64,000 bases of DNA. It comes from Mesocentrotus franciscanus. Its lineage: Eukaryota > Echinodermata > Echinoidea > Camarodonta > Strongylocentrotidae. Where the stretch lies: positions 3,840,218-3,904,217 of the forward strand of contig CP137673.1 in the NCBI GenBank assembly GCA_037976565.1, given 5' to 3'. The position numbers and the translations under genes were made by a program. This document shows, piece after piece, positions 36,801-46,641 of this stretch. The notes under the pieces were generated by a model. The model ran no database searches, was not told the origin of the DNA, and was given only the letters and a program-made list of their open reading frames with translations. Position 1 is the first letter of the stretch, and the number at the start of each line of letters is the position of its first letter.

Positions 36801-39800
36801 TATTAAACTTTTTGTAAATGTTGGTCTACTGGGTTGTCGGTCTACTGGAATGACCAGGTAAGACATACCCTGACAGCATGGTTGTAGCAATTGATGGCTG
36901 CACAGAGATTCTCTTCAAAGTTGGGGCAGTGCATGGACCTGTCGCTCCACTCAGCATCCAGGAACTCATGAGCGGCTTCCACAAGAGCATGGACTTCAGC
37001 TGGGTGGTTTGCGAGTGTGTGTTCACATCTACATACACATAGCACATAATGGAAATAAAAGAATTACATGAGACACATCACTCCTGAAATAAAAACTTTC
37101 CTGATGAGAACAGAGTGAGAAAATACTTCTTAAAACTATTTCATAACAATATTACAATCTACCATTTCGTTCAAAGTGTTAGCATTATCTGTACATGTAC
37201 TTGGGTGAATCCATGCAATGTGTCTTGTATGAGATAATTCCCCCCACCCATTAACTTCATCAAAAATGAAACTATCTTGGTATGAGGATGCCTTAATGTT
37301 TGTGCTACCATGCACAACTGTAAGCCAATGGTCATATCATGAGATTTTCATTTCTGGATGAAATGAATGGATAAATATCATATGTCTAACAGGACATACT
37401 GCACAGATTCAACCACTTCTAGTTTGTCCTTTTAAGCATATATTTAATCATATACCGTATATACAAAGTGTAAAATTTGCAACTCATGTTAATCTCTTCA
37501 ACCAGAGATACTTACCTGGCCTTGGCAAGACTAAATAGAGCTGCATAAGATGGACATTCTTGGTTATGTAAAACCTTGGCCAAATTTCCTATAAACAAAC
37601 AAGGATAAGTTGTTCCATTCAGTAATGAAATCTTAACTTCCACAAAAAAGCAAGGGAAATGTAGTTCTAAAGACATATGACTCAAAGAATTTCAAAGTAA
37701 AAGTAATGAGTGAGCCACAAGTCAATTCATTCTTATCATTACCACTGCCAAGAACTGAGAATACTTATGATGCACATATAATCATAATAATCATCGAGTC
37801 AAGGTTGATCAAATCTCAGTAGTTTGTCCAATATAAGGGACTCACTATGGCATGTTTGGACTCAACTTATCAACTAAGATATAACACATTGAGAACACAT
37901 TCTGAGAGAACATTAATAATAGAGTCAACATCGGACTTGCTCTAGACTGGCTAGACTTCACCTTATTTTTAGGGCATATTTTCCTCAGTATCGCATTATC
38001 ATCTGAAGAAATGCTGAGCTCTTCTAAATGCAAGTTTATCATCTTTATGCCAACTCCATTATACTAAGGAAAATTAAGCAAAAAATAGAAGATACCAACA
38101 CAGCAATGTTGTTAGGGTCTGTGGGCAAATTAATTCAGATTTACTAACCAGATAATGCACTTTTTTGAGAAATACTCCATTATTTGTCTCTGCCAAACCA
38201 TTTAGGACTCATTAATGTTTATTACCCCTCCCATGGTTAGAATTACAGACATTAATCTTATAATGCAATAGGCAGGTAGTAACCCCATCAGAAATGCGTC
38301 CTTATTTTCGAAGAACTTACCAAACTCATCAGCCGCTTCAGCAACATTTGGCTTGCGTAAGAAACGCCTGATGAAAAAAAGGGAAAGGTTAACAAAAATA
38401 ACACAAAACTACTCTAGATCTAGACCCCGGACATAACTTTATACTGTACATCAAATCAAATTATAAACATCCTTCTTCTTCTTCTTCTTCTTCTTCCTCG
38501 TTAAAGATACTATGTCCCTTTTGCAGCCAACATCAAATTCTGTAGAACTTTGCAGGAATTATGAATATGTCATGTATGTCCTATCTGTGAAATTTAAACG
38601 TTAGCAGTGTCCTAATACTCAAATTATGCAAGGAAACCTGTTTACTTGCTAGACTTCACTGTCAGACACTATTGAGTGACTTTTTTTATCTTTGGTTAAT
38701 AACATACATAAAATGAGCTGTAAAGGGTACATGAGCATTTGTCTACATCAATAACCCACTTCTTGTAATGGCCAAAATTAAACTGATTGAATCTTTGCGC
38801 AGCATAAAACGTACGACCATTCGGTACAATATTACTTACTGGCTCTATAGCTCCTAAGTCGATTCGACAACTAATAGTTGTTATTTTCAAGACATTTTCA
38901 AGCCTTCCTTTTTTTTAGGGAAGTTCTAAATTAGTATTGTCTTTCAAATGCCATTGGAATTTAACCTTTTCATTTTTTTGACCTGCAAATGGGACATAGT
39001 ACCTTTAAGTGCTACTTCATGCTACAAAGATTACGCACTGCAGTGTGGTGTGTGCCATGTCCAAAATGTGTGTAGGCATCAATACAGGTGCAAAAAAAAT
39101 ACATATACAAATAATAAAAGGGGGAAAAAGTGATAAACAACAACAACAAATAAGACTGTGTAAAGTTTTGTCTTACTCTTTAATGTTTAAAAGAACAAAA
39201 GTTCTCAAAGCTGTAGTCAAACTTCAATTATTGTTCAAAGTAAACAAAAAAATATCAAGTGAATTGTGAATTGCGAATTTATTGGGGCCGATATTATTTT
39301 GAGCAATATAGAACATGAATGGTAAAGCTATTTCCACAGCATTTTAAAAATAAATTTTGGCGCTTATTCAGAAGCATATCCCTACTTTGACCCGTAACTC
39401 CGGCTAGAGATACCCTACTAAAACAGACCTAAAAACAAGTAAATATTCATCTTTTCTTCAAATAATGGCCATGGTTTAAAAGTCGTTATGTTTCTTACCT
39501 GGATCGTGACAATTTTCGGCGCTAATGCGCAATCATATCCATACTTTGACCCGTAACTCCGGCGTGGAGATACCCTACTAAAACAGACCTAAAATCAAGT
39601 AAATATTCATGTTTTCTTCAAATAATGGCCATGATTTAAAATATGTCTTTCTCACGGGATTCACGGCAAACTGCTGCACAATACAATTGCATACCGTACC
39701 GACGATGGGGTGCGCGCGCAACCCACCGTCGGTACTTGTATTGTGCAGCAGTTTGCCGTGAATCCTGTGAGAAAGTGTATATTATAAGTCTTCATTTTTA

Positions 39801-40904
39801 GGAAAAATACTCCCCAAAAGATAAGAAAATTGACACGGTCCAAGTAAGAAACATAATGACTTTTAAATCATTGCCATTATTTGAGGAAAACATGAATATT
39901 TACTTGATTTTAGGTCTGTTTTAGTAGCGTATCTCCACGCCGGAGTTACGGGTCAAAGTATGGATATGATTGCGCATTAGCGCCAAAAATTGTCACGATC
40001 CAGGTAAGAAACATAACGACTTTTAAATCATGGCCATTATTTGAAGAAAAGATGAATATCTACTTGTTTTTAGCTCTGTTATAGTAGCGTATCTCCATGT
40101 GGGAGTTACGGGTCAAAGTATGGATATGATTGCGCATTAGCGCCCATTTTCTTATTTTTGGGAGTATTTTACCTAAAAATGAAGACTTATAATATAGACA
40201 ATACATTTGCATACCGTACTGACGGTGGGGACTGGGGTGCGAGCGCAACCCACCGTCAGTACGGTATGCAAATGTATTGTCCAGCAGTTTGCCCTGAATC
40301 CTGTGAGAAAGTGTAGTCTAGCCTATATTATAAGTCTTCATTTTTAGGAAAAATACTTCCAAAAAGATAAGAAAATTGACACGAAACAGGTAAGAAACAC
40401 AAGGACTTTTAAATCATGGCCATTATTTGAAGAAAAGATGAATATTTACTTGTTTTTAAGGTCTGTTTTACTTAGTTTTAGTAGCCGTAGACCCTATGAT
40501 CTATCTCTACGCTGTCGCTGGAGTTACGGTAATACGGGGTCAGATCAAAGTAGGGATATGCTTCTGAACAAGCGCCTAAATTTTATAGGAGCGAGGAAGG
40601 TCACGTGAACTCTAAGGCACTACCACTGCCTTGGATACGCTACTTTAATTAAGTTGTAATAATTATTTCAACCAGAACCTAGTTTCACTGACATTACACG
40701 AAAAGAAAGGAATGGGACAAGAGACAAGATTGTGCACGCCCATAAATTATAAAACTATGGAAAATGGTCAGAAAATCCGGTGGAACTATACACAAAATAT
40801 TGTTTATTTTCAAAAGTAGTAATTAATTCATGAATGTATACTTACTTCTTCAATTTTCCAGAAATAGCACGATATTTCCCGAGATAGTCGCTGTCTCTGT
40901 CCAT
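30723..40904 (-). CDS. F8A1: F8A / HAP40, huntingtin-associated 40 kDa protein (complete, 12 coding exons)
   Basis: Exons on the complement, 5' to 3': 40904-40846, 38367-38321, 37588-37516, 37028-36869, 35935-35867, 35452-35390, 34757-34700, 34335-34181, 33668-33590, 32705-32656, 32126-32071, 30810-30723. They sum to 957 bases: 318 residues and TGA, with every junction GT/AG and in phase. Diagnostic blocks are the N-terminal KLKKRFLRKPNVAEA, CEISRVLLLMLLQ, RPEHAQTLEKYTWE, EEVFLLLQS and SAEQNHILHLVLEQ, all colinear with vertebrate HAP40. HAP40 is an all-helical TPR-like protein held between the HEAT domains of huntingtin, which it stabilises; it is also an endosomal Rab5 effector. This copy is shorter than the human protein (about 371 residues), chiefly because the proline-rich loop before the SRVLLL helix is missing. 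The start was chosen by homology and a good Kozak context (A at -3, G at +4). The frame is open upstream to about 41147, so a longer N-terminus cannot be excluded. Confidence 0.93.
30817..30905. repeat. (GA)n-rich tract beside F8A last-exon acceptor
   Basis: GAGAGA runs on the plus strand give a CT-rich tract upstream of the minus-strand acceptor, serving as an unusually long polypyrimidine tract. Confidence 0.7.
32071..32126 (-). CDS. F8A1: F8A exon 11
   Basis: Acceptor TTCTTTGTTAG, donor TTATG|GTGAGC. MACQSRDSESLKKLQADL parallels MATHEKDTEAIKSLQVEM in the human protein. The split Trp codon joins to the last exon. Confidence 0.88.
32656..32705 (-). CDS. F8A1: F8A exon 10
   Basis: Acceptor CCATTTCAG, donor GTG|GTAAGA. 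TECITEEVFLLLQSVV matches EELFLLLQSLV of vertebrate HAP40. Confidence 0.88.
33590..33668 (-). CDS. F8A1: F8A exon 9 (PEHAQTLEKY block)
   Basis: Acceptor TCTCCCTTTCAG, donor CCAG|GTAAAA. RIRPEHAQTLEKYTWES is nearly the same as the vertebrate PEHAQTLEKYSWE motif and is diagnostic for the family. Confidence 0.95.
34181..34335 (-). CDS. F8A1: F8A exon 8 (SRVLLL helix)
   Basis: Acceptor TTGTTCCACAG, donor CAG|GTATTA. DFDGALAVLTEMEYLV is followed by a short loop and FSDILASCEISRVLLLMLLQ. In human HAP40 the loop is long and proline-rich; here it is about a dozen residues, suggesting that the vertebrate insertion is derived. Confidence 0.93.
34700..34757 (-). CDS. F8A1: F8A exon 7
   Basis: Acceptor GTTGTTTTAG, donor ATAG|GTAAGC. 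CPLDCLHSLGKVASCKIEI corresponds to the AL-x-xLGEAASCQ helix of HAP40. Confidence 0.88.
34861..35135 (+). mobile_element. Non-LTR retrotransposon (LINE) 3' end relic
   Basis: Translation in two frames gives fragments like GSTRGHIKKLYIPR and, after a frameshift, KNSFYKRMRKPWNSLNED followed by VYRFENGLDK. These match the typical reverse transcriptase C-terminus (TRGHxxKLxxPR ... WNSLPxxVVxAPSVxxFKxxLDK) of jockey/CR1-like elements. Truncated, inside F8A intron 6. Confidence 0.65.
35165..35325. repeat. Small inverted repeat in F8A intron 6
   Basis: GACTTTCATCCCTTTCTTTCATC and GATGAAATAAAGGGATAAAAGTC face each other, as do TTGATATGACCATT and AATGGTCATGTCAA. A related motif lies near 37320-37400. 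Confidence 0.5.
35390..35452 (-). CDS. F8A1: F8A exon 6
   Basis: Two overlapping AGs are present at the acceptor; only the upstream one (TTTTTTTAG|AGATTA) keeps frame. RLKKPAEAMGHFQKAAELQYQ is a TPR-like helix pair half, matching the QPAAAAGHFQRAAQLQ block. Donor CAG|GTATCA. Confidence 0.9.
35867..35935 (-). CDS. F8A1: F8A exon 5
   Basis: Acceptor AAATTTTAG, donor AGG|GTAAGA; 23 codons, phase 0. VSIEHKQPALSATLCLQLG aligns with the QPAAAxxLCLELA helix of HAP40. Confidence 0.9.
36125..36705 (-). mobile_element. SINE-family copy with internal ~235-bp tandem duplication
   Basis: An AATAACAATAATAAACC tail and TTGTATAGCACATAC mark the SINE. The segment 36221-36456 is repeated at 36472-36705 (offset 251) with a few changes. 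It lies in F8A intron 4. Confidence 0.7.
36869..37028 (-). CDS. F8A1: F8A exon 4 (longest exon)
   Basis: Acceptor GTGTATGTAG, donor AGG|GTATGT; 53 complete codons. It runs from CEHTLANHPAEVHALVEAA to CYNHAVR, equivalent to the CEQAL...GEALALxEAAxxFL...AV-R region of vertebrate HAP40. A stretch of basic and acidic residues replaces the vertebrate Ala/Gly-rich loop. Confidence 0.9.
37516..37588 (-). CDS. F8A1: F8A exon 3
   Basis: Acceptor TTTGTTTATAG, donor CCAG|GTAAGT. It encodes NLAKVLHNQECPSYAALFSLAKA, matching the helical repeat with the QEC-x-x-YAA motif of HAP40. Confidence 0.9.
38321..38367 (-). CDS. F8A1: F8A exon 2 (RFLRKPNVAEA block)
   Basis: Acceptor TTTTTTCATCAG, donor TTTG|GTAAGT; only 47 bases. 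RFLRKPNVAEAADEF is the most conserved HAP40 N-terminal block. Confidence 0.93.
38511..39008 (-). mobile_element. TTAA-flanked MITE, copy 3 (F8A intron 1)
   Basis: About 498 bp, reverse orientation, preceded by a (CTT)n run. Same TIR (TTAAAGATACTATGTCCC ... GGGACATAGTACCTTTAA). Shortened by a few internal deletions relative to the other copies. Confidence 0.8.
39350..40590. repeat. Nested palindrome of about 1.2 kb in F8A intron 1
   Basis: The outer ends GCGCTTATTCAGAAGCATATCCC and GGGATATGCTTCTGAACAAGCGC are inverted. Segments with TTTGACCCGTAACTCCGG occur twice on the left and their complements recur on the right. Two GC-rich cores (around 39690-39740 and 40205-40265) are themselves hairpins, built from GCATACCGTAC/ACGGTATGC-type arms. 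Confidence 0.75.
40846..40904 (-). CDS. F8A1: F8A exon 1 (start codon)
   Basis: ATG in context AAAATGG; encodes MDRDSDYLGKYRAISGKLK plus two bases of the next Lys. The donor AAGAA|GTAAGT is near-perfect. It corresponds to the first helix (xxLxxYRxxSxKLKK) of HAP40. Confidence 0.88.
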
Positions 40905-41379
40905 TTTGATGTTTTGGTGTGACGCCCTCTTGTGTTTTCCGCTGCGCTTGCAATCAATCGGAAAATTCAAGTGAAAAGGGGTAACCAAAAAGTAGTAGTG
41001 GTGGAGCGATTTTCTCGTACCAATACCAACTACCAAGAGGGGGCACGGAGCCCCGGGCGGTACTTGAAGGGCGGCACTTGAAAACGCAAAAGAAGGAGAG
41101 AGAAAATGGGAAAAGTAAGAAAAGTTAATGTCCTTAATGTAATACACCCCCCCCCCTTATCCAGTGTAAATTGTTGTTTTAAACTGCATGAGGGCTTAAT
41201 TATTAAAACTACCATCAATATTTGCTAAGGCTCAGGCGCTTTGCTCCCTCACATATAAAATATATGAATGACATTCACTTCTGCTCTTTTAGGCTTTACC
41301 TATGAGCAAAGCTGAACCACGTTTCTCCTCTCTTCGGTTTGGCTTACATATTTTATTTATTTATTTCTTAATTTAATTT

Positions 41380-41470
41380 AATTTATCTATATTTCACCAG
41401 GGTAGCCCACTCAACAAAAGTTGGTATACCATGGGGCCCTAAATATACATAACAACTATATACAGTTAAA
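41380..41470. repeat. Likely dispersed-repeat fragment
   Basis: CACCAGGGTAGCCCACTCA and CCATGGGGCCCTAAATA look like a common 3' transposon tail type; no copy elsewhere in this window confirms it. Confidence 0.3.
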
Positions 41471-41596
41471 AAATATATGTATACAATCAAAGTAGCATAA
41501 ATACAGCAAATAAAATAATACACATTATAAAGAAATTCGATGACATTTTTCAAGATATAAAACATAATCAATATGCAATAATGCGGGAAAAGATGA

Positions 41597-41597
<1 letters not shown>

Positions 41598-41660
<63 letters not shown>
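41598..41660. repeat. (AT)n microsatellite
   Basis: About 60 bases of alternating AT with one G interruption. Confidence 0.9.
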
Positions 41661-42041
41661 TCAGGCCTGCTTTACCTGCAGACTTTTTTTGAGAAATTTA
41701 AAGAATGATTTATGAGGTTTTAAAAGCAGCTTGATAATTATTCACCTTTTATTGATTTACCCACTTAACTGACAAAAATGACTTATTATCTAATTATACG
41801 CTTATAATATAGATCGATAATTTGATTATACAGCGAGGGCAGGCAGGGAGGAGACTAGAATTGTCTGGAAGATATAGGGGCCGCAGTTTTTCCTCCGACA
41901 TTGTCCCCACTGAGAACATGATTTTAGGAAATCATATTTCTCATGGGAATCCCAGCACTCTCGGGGAGGGGAACACAACGGAGGAGGGGTACCAGCATAT
42001 TATTTAATACTTATACTTATATTCGTGCCCTCTAAAACCAT

Positions 42042-42627
42042 GGACCTACCTAGACGGCCGAAGATTTCTGTCTCTTTCGTTCGTTAGCCTCTGATCAGTT
42101 GGGTAGGGTCGGCTCCTCTCTTTAGAGACAGAAGCGGACCATAGCAATTGCATTGCAAACTACTGCCTCCGTCAGGGCAGTAAACTTATGCCCAAAATAC
42201 TACATTTTACCCGATGCATATCCGATGCATTTATTATTGTAAATTAGGCCTAGGCTAAACTGCGCATGAAGGAAGATGACGTCATCCATTGACAGTAACA
42301 GTTTAAAATACGGCTGCAAGAATTTCAACACGGAGCTCATTTTCGGCGATGAAAATCCGGAAAAAAGACCCTTAAACGCATCATACAGTCAATCTGGTTA
42401 GTGGAACCGATGTAGTTTAGCCTAGGCCTAATTTACAATAATAAATGCATCGGATATGCATCGGGTAAAATGTAGTATTTTGGGCATAAGTTTACTGCCC
42501 TGACGGAGGCAGTAGTTTGCAATGCAATTGCTATGGTCCGCTTCTGTCTCTAAAGAGAGGAGCCGACCCTACCCAAATCAGAGGCTAACGAACGAAAGAG
42601 ACAGAAGTTTTCGGTCTAGGACCTACC
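42042..42627. mobile_element. Mutator-like non-autonomous element with 9-bp TSD
   Basis: The element is 42051-42618 (568 bp). A perfect 9-bp duplication, GGACCTACC, lies at 42042-42050 and 42619-42627. Its ends are inverted (TAGACGGCCGAA / TTCGGTCTA) and its arms are ~205-210 bp (left 42051-42260, right 42415-42618) around a 154-bp spacer. Long TIRs with a 9-bp TSD are the classic MULE pattern. The spacer holds TGACGTCA. No coding capacity. Confidence 0.8.
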
Positions 42628-42869
42628 ATGCTAAAACTAACAAAGGCCGGGTTATGACGGAAGAGAAGCTGTAATGAAGAGAACAGAGCCCCATCTGATT
42701 ATGAGAAGCAGATCTTTACCAGTGTTTTGGGTGCATTGCCATTGGCTGGGAGGGGGAGGGGGCAAGTCCAACTTAATGGTGCAATTTGGTGCACGTCATG
42801 CCATACATGTGAAGGAAATTAAGAATCTGAGGTAACAAGGCATGATTCTTAAGATAACAAAAAGAATCA

Positions 42870-42965
42870 ATAAATTCTTCTTCTTCTTTTTTCTTTCTTT
42901 CTTTCATTTTTTTCTCCCTTCTCCCTTCTTTCTTTCGTTCTTCCTTTTTTCCCCTTTTCTTTCGT
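42870..42965. repeat. CT-rich low-complexity tract
   Basis: TTCTTTCTTTC-type runs; responsible for the Lys/Glu-rich spurious frame on the complement. Confidence 0.7.
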
Positions 42966-44994
42966 TTGTGGCCAGGGTACGTGCCCCCTGTGCCCCTAAA
43001 TCCGCTACTGAGTTGGGAAAGGTAAAGACTAAAAGGTGTGCTCCGGTGCCTCACTGATACCAGGGAGATCTCCCTGCTGATACATAGCATAGACTTTGTA
43101 GCGAATCAGATCAGTGAACGCGCGGACACCGACGCTCTAGTGCGCTCCCTATGCAGTTCACAACAGGTGCATCATAAAGTTGCATCGTATAGTTTACTCA
43201 CACTCGGAGTTTAGACCGAATCTGGAATTGACGTAAAGTTGGAATAGTGCATTAGGATCAAACCGAAAGTAAAAGCTAGGAGATACCTACACAAGACGGG
43301 AAGATTCAAATCGAAGGCTCTTGTCTAATTCCGTAAGTAAATCATTTTTCTCACTGTAAGCTTGATACAAATGTTTGTCGGATATAGACATAAATCATTC
43401 AGACCAGGCTAGACTACATGCAGTTAAAAGTTTTTTTTTAATGAAATAATCTAAATGTATTTTTTTTTAAAGAATCGTATTGTCTTAGCAAAACTTAAGT
43501 AGAAAAAAAAATCTGTAAGAAATGATAAATCTACTAAGATATGTCCATAGCAAGTATGACTTTTCTCAAATACTTCTGTATATTTTTCGGTTGCACTGCT
43601 GTGTGTGATTTGTGGCCCCAAAGATTGTCATTACTTGATGTAAACTTCACAACGTATACATGAAATTTGTTGATATTTTCCAAGTTTAGTGTTTATTTGA
43701 AGCTACTTGGTTTATATACATGTACATGTTTTTCTTTAAAGTATTAATAGGCGTATGCACAATTACCGTAATGAAAGGAAAAACTAAAACTAATGCCTTC
43801 ATCTGTTTATTACTAAATTTAAAATTATGCATTATTATTATAGTGTGAGAAATAGTTTATGCTGTGTACCTACCTATACCTCAAAAATCAATACCTGAAA
43901 CTATATTGTTAAGAGTAAAACATAACATCCCCCACATTCATTTTGTGATATCAAGAGCAAACTCTATAGGAGGCATGATTGAACAGCATTTGTTGGGTCC
44001 AAAGGTTGAAATTATATAAGAGCTACTTTTGATGTCTGATTTGTGTGTCCTTTGATCGTCTGCTATTGTTAAAAATCGTATGTACGAAAATAAAGTAACA
44101 CAAATTTGAATGGGATTTTCTTTTTCCTTGTGCGTTTTCATGGTTGAGTAAACAGTTTTCAGTCCTATAAAGCGTGTGGTTGCTTTTTCAAAGACCTGAA
44201 CAGTCTGTTCTTAGCTACGGTACAATAACGCCGCCTTTTATCGGTGACGAAATAGGTCTACCTGGGATATCTAATATCAACATTGCCCAATATTGTCGCT
44301 GAAATACTGTTGGAAGGGGAAATCCCTCATGAACTGCTTCGATCCGAAAGAAAAGTCCATTGTTAAAACAACTCGGCGTCGTTTCCAATCAACGTGGTTG
44401 AAGTCTAGCACCTTCAAAACAATTTCTCGTTACAACTTCCGCTTTTGGTATTGCCTGAATGGATTGCGTTTCTCGCGTGCAAGTTGTAAACGCTGTAAAC
44501 AAGGACTTATAAGCTATAGTAACATCATCCCGCCTGTGAGTAATGGGTGTTAACTGTTAAGTCATTTAGAAGCAACAAAATTATCCAGTGTTAATAGATG
44601 AGAGACAGAGACTTACAAGTGTACCCCTCTCTTTCTCTTTCTCTGATTAATGCAGTCTATGAAATTATATACACAGGCAATTTGTTATATTATTTATGAC
44701 GATCGACGTGCAGCAATTGACAGGTGAGGCTATATCAAGCGTAGACAATGATCATGTGATATTACAGACATTTTTCGAAATAGAAGTAGCAACCACTTAT
44801 CTATTCTTTATTACATTCATTTTGTCTTTCCTCTCTGTCTTTTGTTCAATTCCCCCTTAAAAATTTAGGCCTATACCACATGCAGTTTTTAAATATCGTT
44901 CGTGAAAATAACTTTATATTGGTACGTTTGTGAATGAATAGTAGCTTTAAGATATTATTATTTTCTTACATTTTTCTTTCTCTCCGACTTGCAG

Positions 44995-45386
44995 GTCCCT
45001 TCAACCAATGACGGGCTAAGCGATTGATATTTTGGAATTTTAAGTACGGCTTTACAGCACCTTGTGTGGACTGCGAGAGTTCTTAAAAACCCACTGAAGA
45101 AGACATCTTACAGGTGCATACATGAGCAGAAATGTACATGTAATTTGGAGATTCGTGCAATCAACACAACTACAGGCTATCGATACTTTACAACATACTG
45201 TCTTGGTTACGCAGACGACATCATAATTTCGCGCCTTTGAGTCATGAATCTGCAAATTCGTTGAAACTTCACTTTCTTTCTTCTTCTTCGCCCGTCGAGT
45301 TAAAATCAGCCATGGATATGGGCAGAGAGGTGGAAACGGAGACATATCGACAAGGGTATCTCCAAAGGAAAAGGGGGGTTGCTAAG
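44995..45386 (+). other. Candidate 5' exon (UTR plus coding start) of a third gene
   Basis: The acceptor TTTCTCTCCGACTTGCAG suggests that 44995 begins an internal 5' UTR exon running to the donor AAG|GTAAGA at 45386. A possible noncoding first exon ends at a donor TCC|GTAAGT near 43331. The unspliced alternative is a promoter just upstream. Confidence 0.4.
45312..45386 (+). CDS. First coding exon of an unidentified gene (possible PH-domain protein start)
   Basis: ATG sits in an ideal Kozak context (CAGCCATGG). The 25 codons start MDMGREVETETYRQGYLQRK and end on a codon boundary at a consensus donor. The element Y-x-x-GYL-x-x-KRG resembles the first strand of a pleckstrin-homology domain (GYLxKxG), but the fragment is too short to assign a family. 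Later exons were not found: the following 17 kb is intron-like and contains the suspected false duplication, so they should lie beyond 64000. It faces away from F8A (head-to-head, about 4.4 kb between start codons). Confidence 0.5.
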
Positions 45387-45739
45387 GTAAGACGAATATT
45401 TCGCTTACTTTCTCTCTTTTGACGTATACGTCAGAGAAAGTTTTCAGCGTGCGTTGATCAGTGTGATTATATCAGGGAAATCCCTTGAGTGAGTGAGATA
45501 CCGTTCACATCTGTCTTGCTGGTTAATTGACGTCATAAAGAAAAAACATCGCGTTAGTTTGTTCTCTTCGGTGTAGTCTTTGTAAAGGTGGTTGATACAC
45601 AACTTGGAGGACTCACAATAAAAAAATAATGTGGATCAACATTACATGTGCGTACATGTTTGTGTCTACGTGATAGATTCTATTCTATATATAAGTCCTT
45701 CCCTATAACAACCACCCGCTCTCTTATCTCAACTTGGCG

Positions 45740-45826
45740 TTTCTTTCTTTCTTTCTCTTTCTTTCTATTCCTTTTTTTCTCTTTCTTTCTATTTCTTTCT
45801 CTTTCTTTCCCTTTCTCTTTCTCTTA

Positions 45827-45858
<32 letters not shown>

Positions 45859-46036
45859 TTCTCTAATTGTAGATACATCTCTTTTGCTCTACCTTCCTCT
45901 CTCTAAAATGTATCACCTTTCCCTTTTACTCCCCACCCCTTTCTGTGTCTCTGTCTTTCTCTCTCTCTCTCTCTGTTTGATAATACATGTATCTTATTGT
46001 CTGCTCCCCACCTCTCTCCCTCCCTCTCCCTGTCTG

Positions 46037-46068
<32 letters not shown>

Positions 46069-46072
46069 GTCT
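45740..46072. repeat. (CTTT)n/(CT)n low-complexity tract
   Basis: Long pyrimidine run with two CT-rich blocks. Its counterpart in the second block copy is at about 54452-54783 with length differences, as expected for a slippage-prone tract. Explains the Ser/Leu/Phe-rich spurious frames. Confidence 0.9.
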
Positions 46073-46584
46073 CCCTTCAAATGTTGGCCAAGTATACAGG
46101 GTATACACCTGCCTTATATCCGTCTGCATTAAAAACAAAACCAAAACGAAATCTCTATTCATATCTCTCTCGTTATACCATATCAGAAAAAAGGGATGGA
46201 ACATAGAAATTTTCTATGTTCCATCCTTTTTTTTTCTCTTCTCAATCTATTATAGGCCATGTTGGACAGTTTCCATATCCAGGTGATGAATTTATTATTT
46301 ACATGCAAACAAAAATATATTTACGACGTATATAGGCCTGTACCAAAGTGATATTCCAACGCGCAAACCATCTGTGTAAAACGTTAAATTATCGTCAGCA
46401 AATTTAACAGTAATTTTGGTAAAGCATGTTAAGCAAAATACTACATCGTATCATGCTTATTATAATAAAAAATTATAATAAAACAAGTTTCCAGTAAAAC
46501 GAGACGGGTCCTACCACAGAGATATCATATTTAAAGGAGTCTGTTTTCTAGAACATCCATGTGTATCTCTTTGGTCCTACATAT

Positions 46585-46641
46585 GCTTGCCGTAGGTACC
46601 AAATTAATGGACATTTATTGTCTTAGAATGTCTACTTTAAT
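46585..46641 (+). repeat. 57-bp perfect dispersed repeat, copy b
   Basis: Begins GCTTGCCGTAGGTACC. It matches the complement of 14652-14708 without mismatch. Confidence 0.75.

Noticed and set aside
42773..43090. Lys/Glu-rich minus-strand frame
   Set aside because: Translation of a CT-rich tract; no start or splice context.
45648..46286. Ser/Leu/Phe-rich frames
   Set aside because: Translation of pyrimidine-rich low-complexity DNA; repeated in the second block copy with different lengths.
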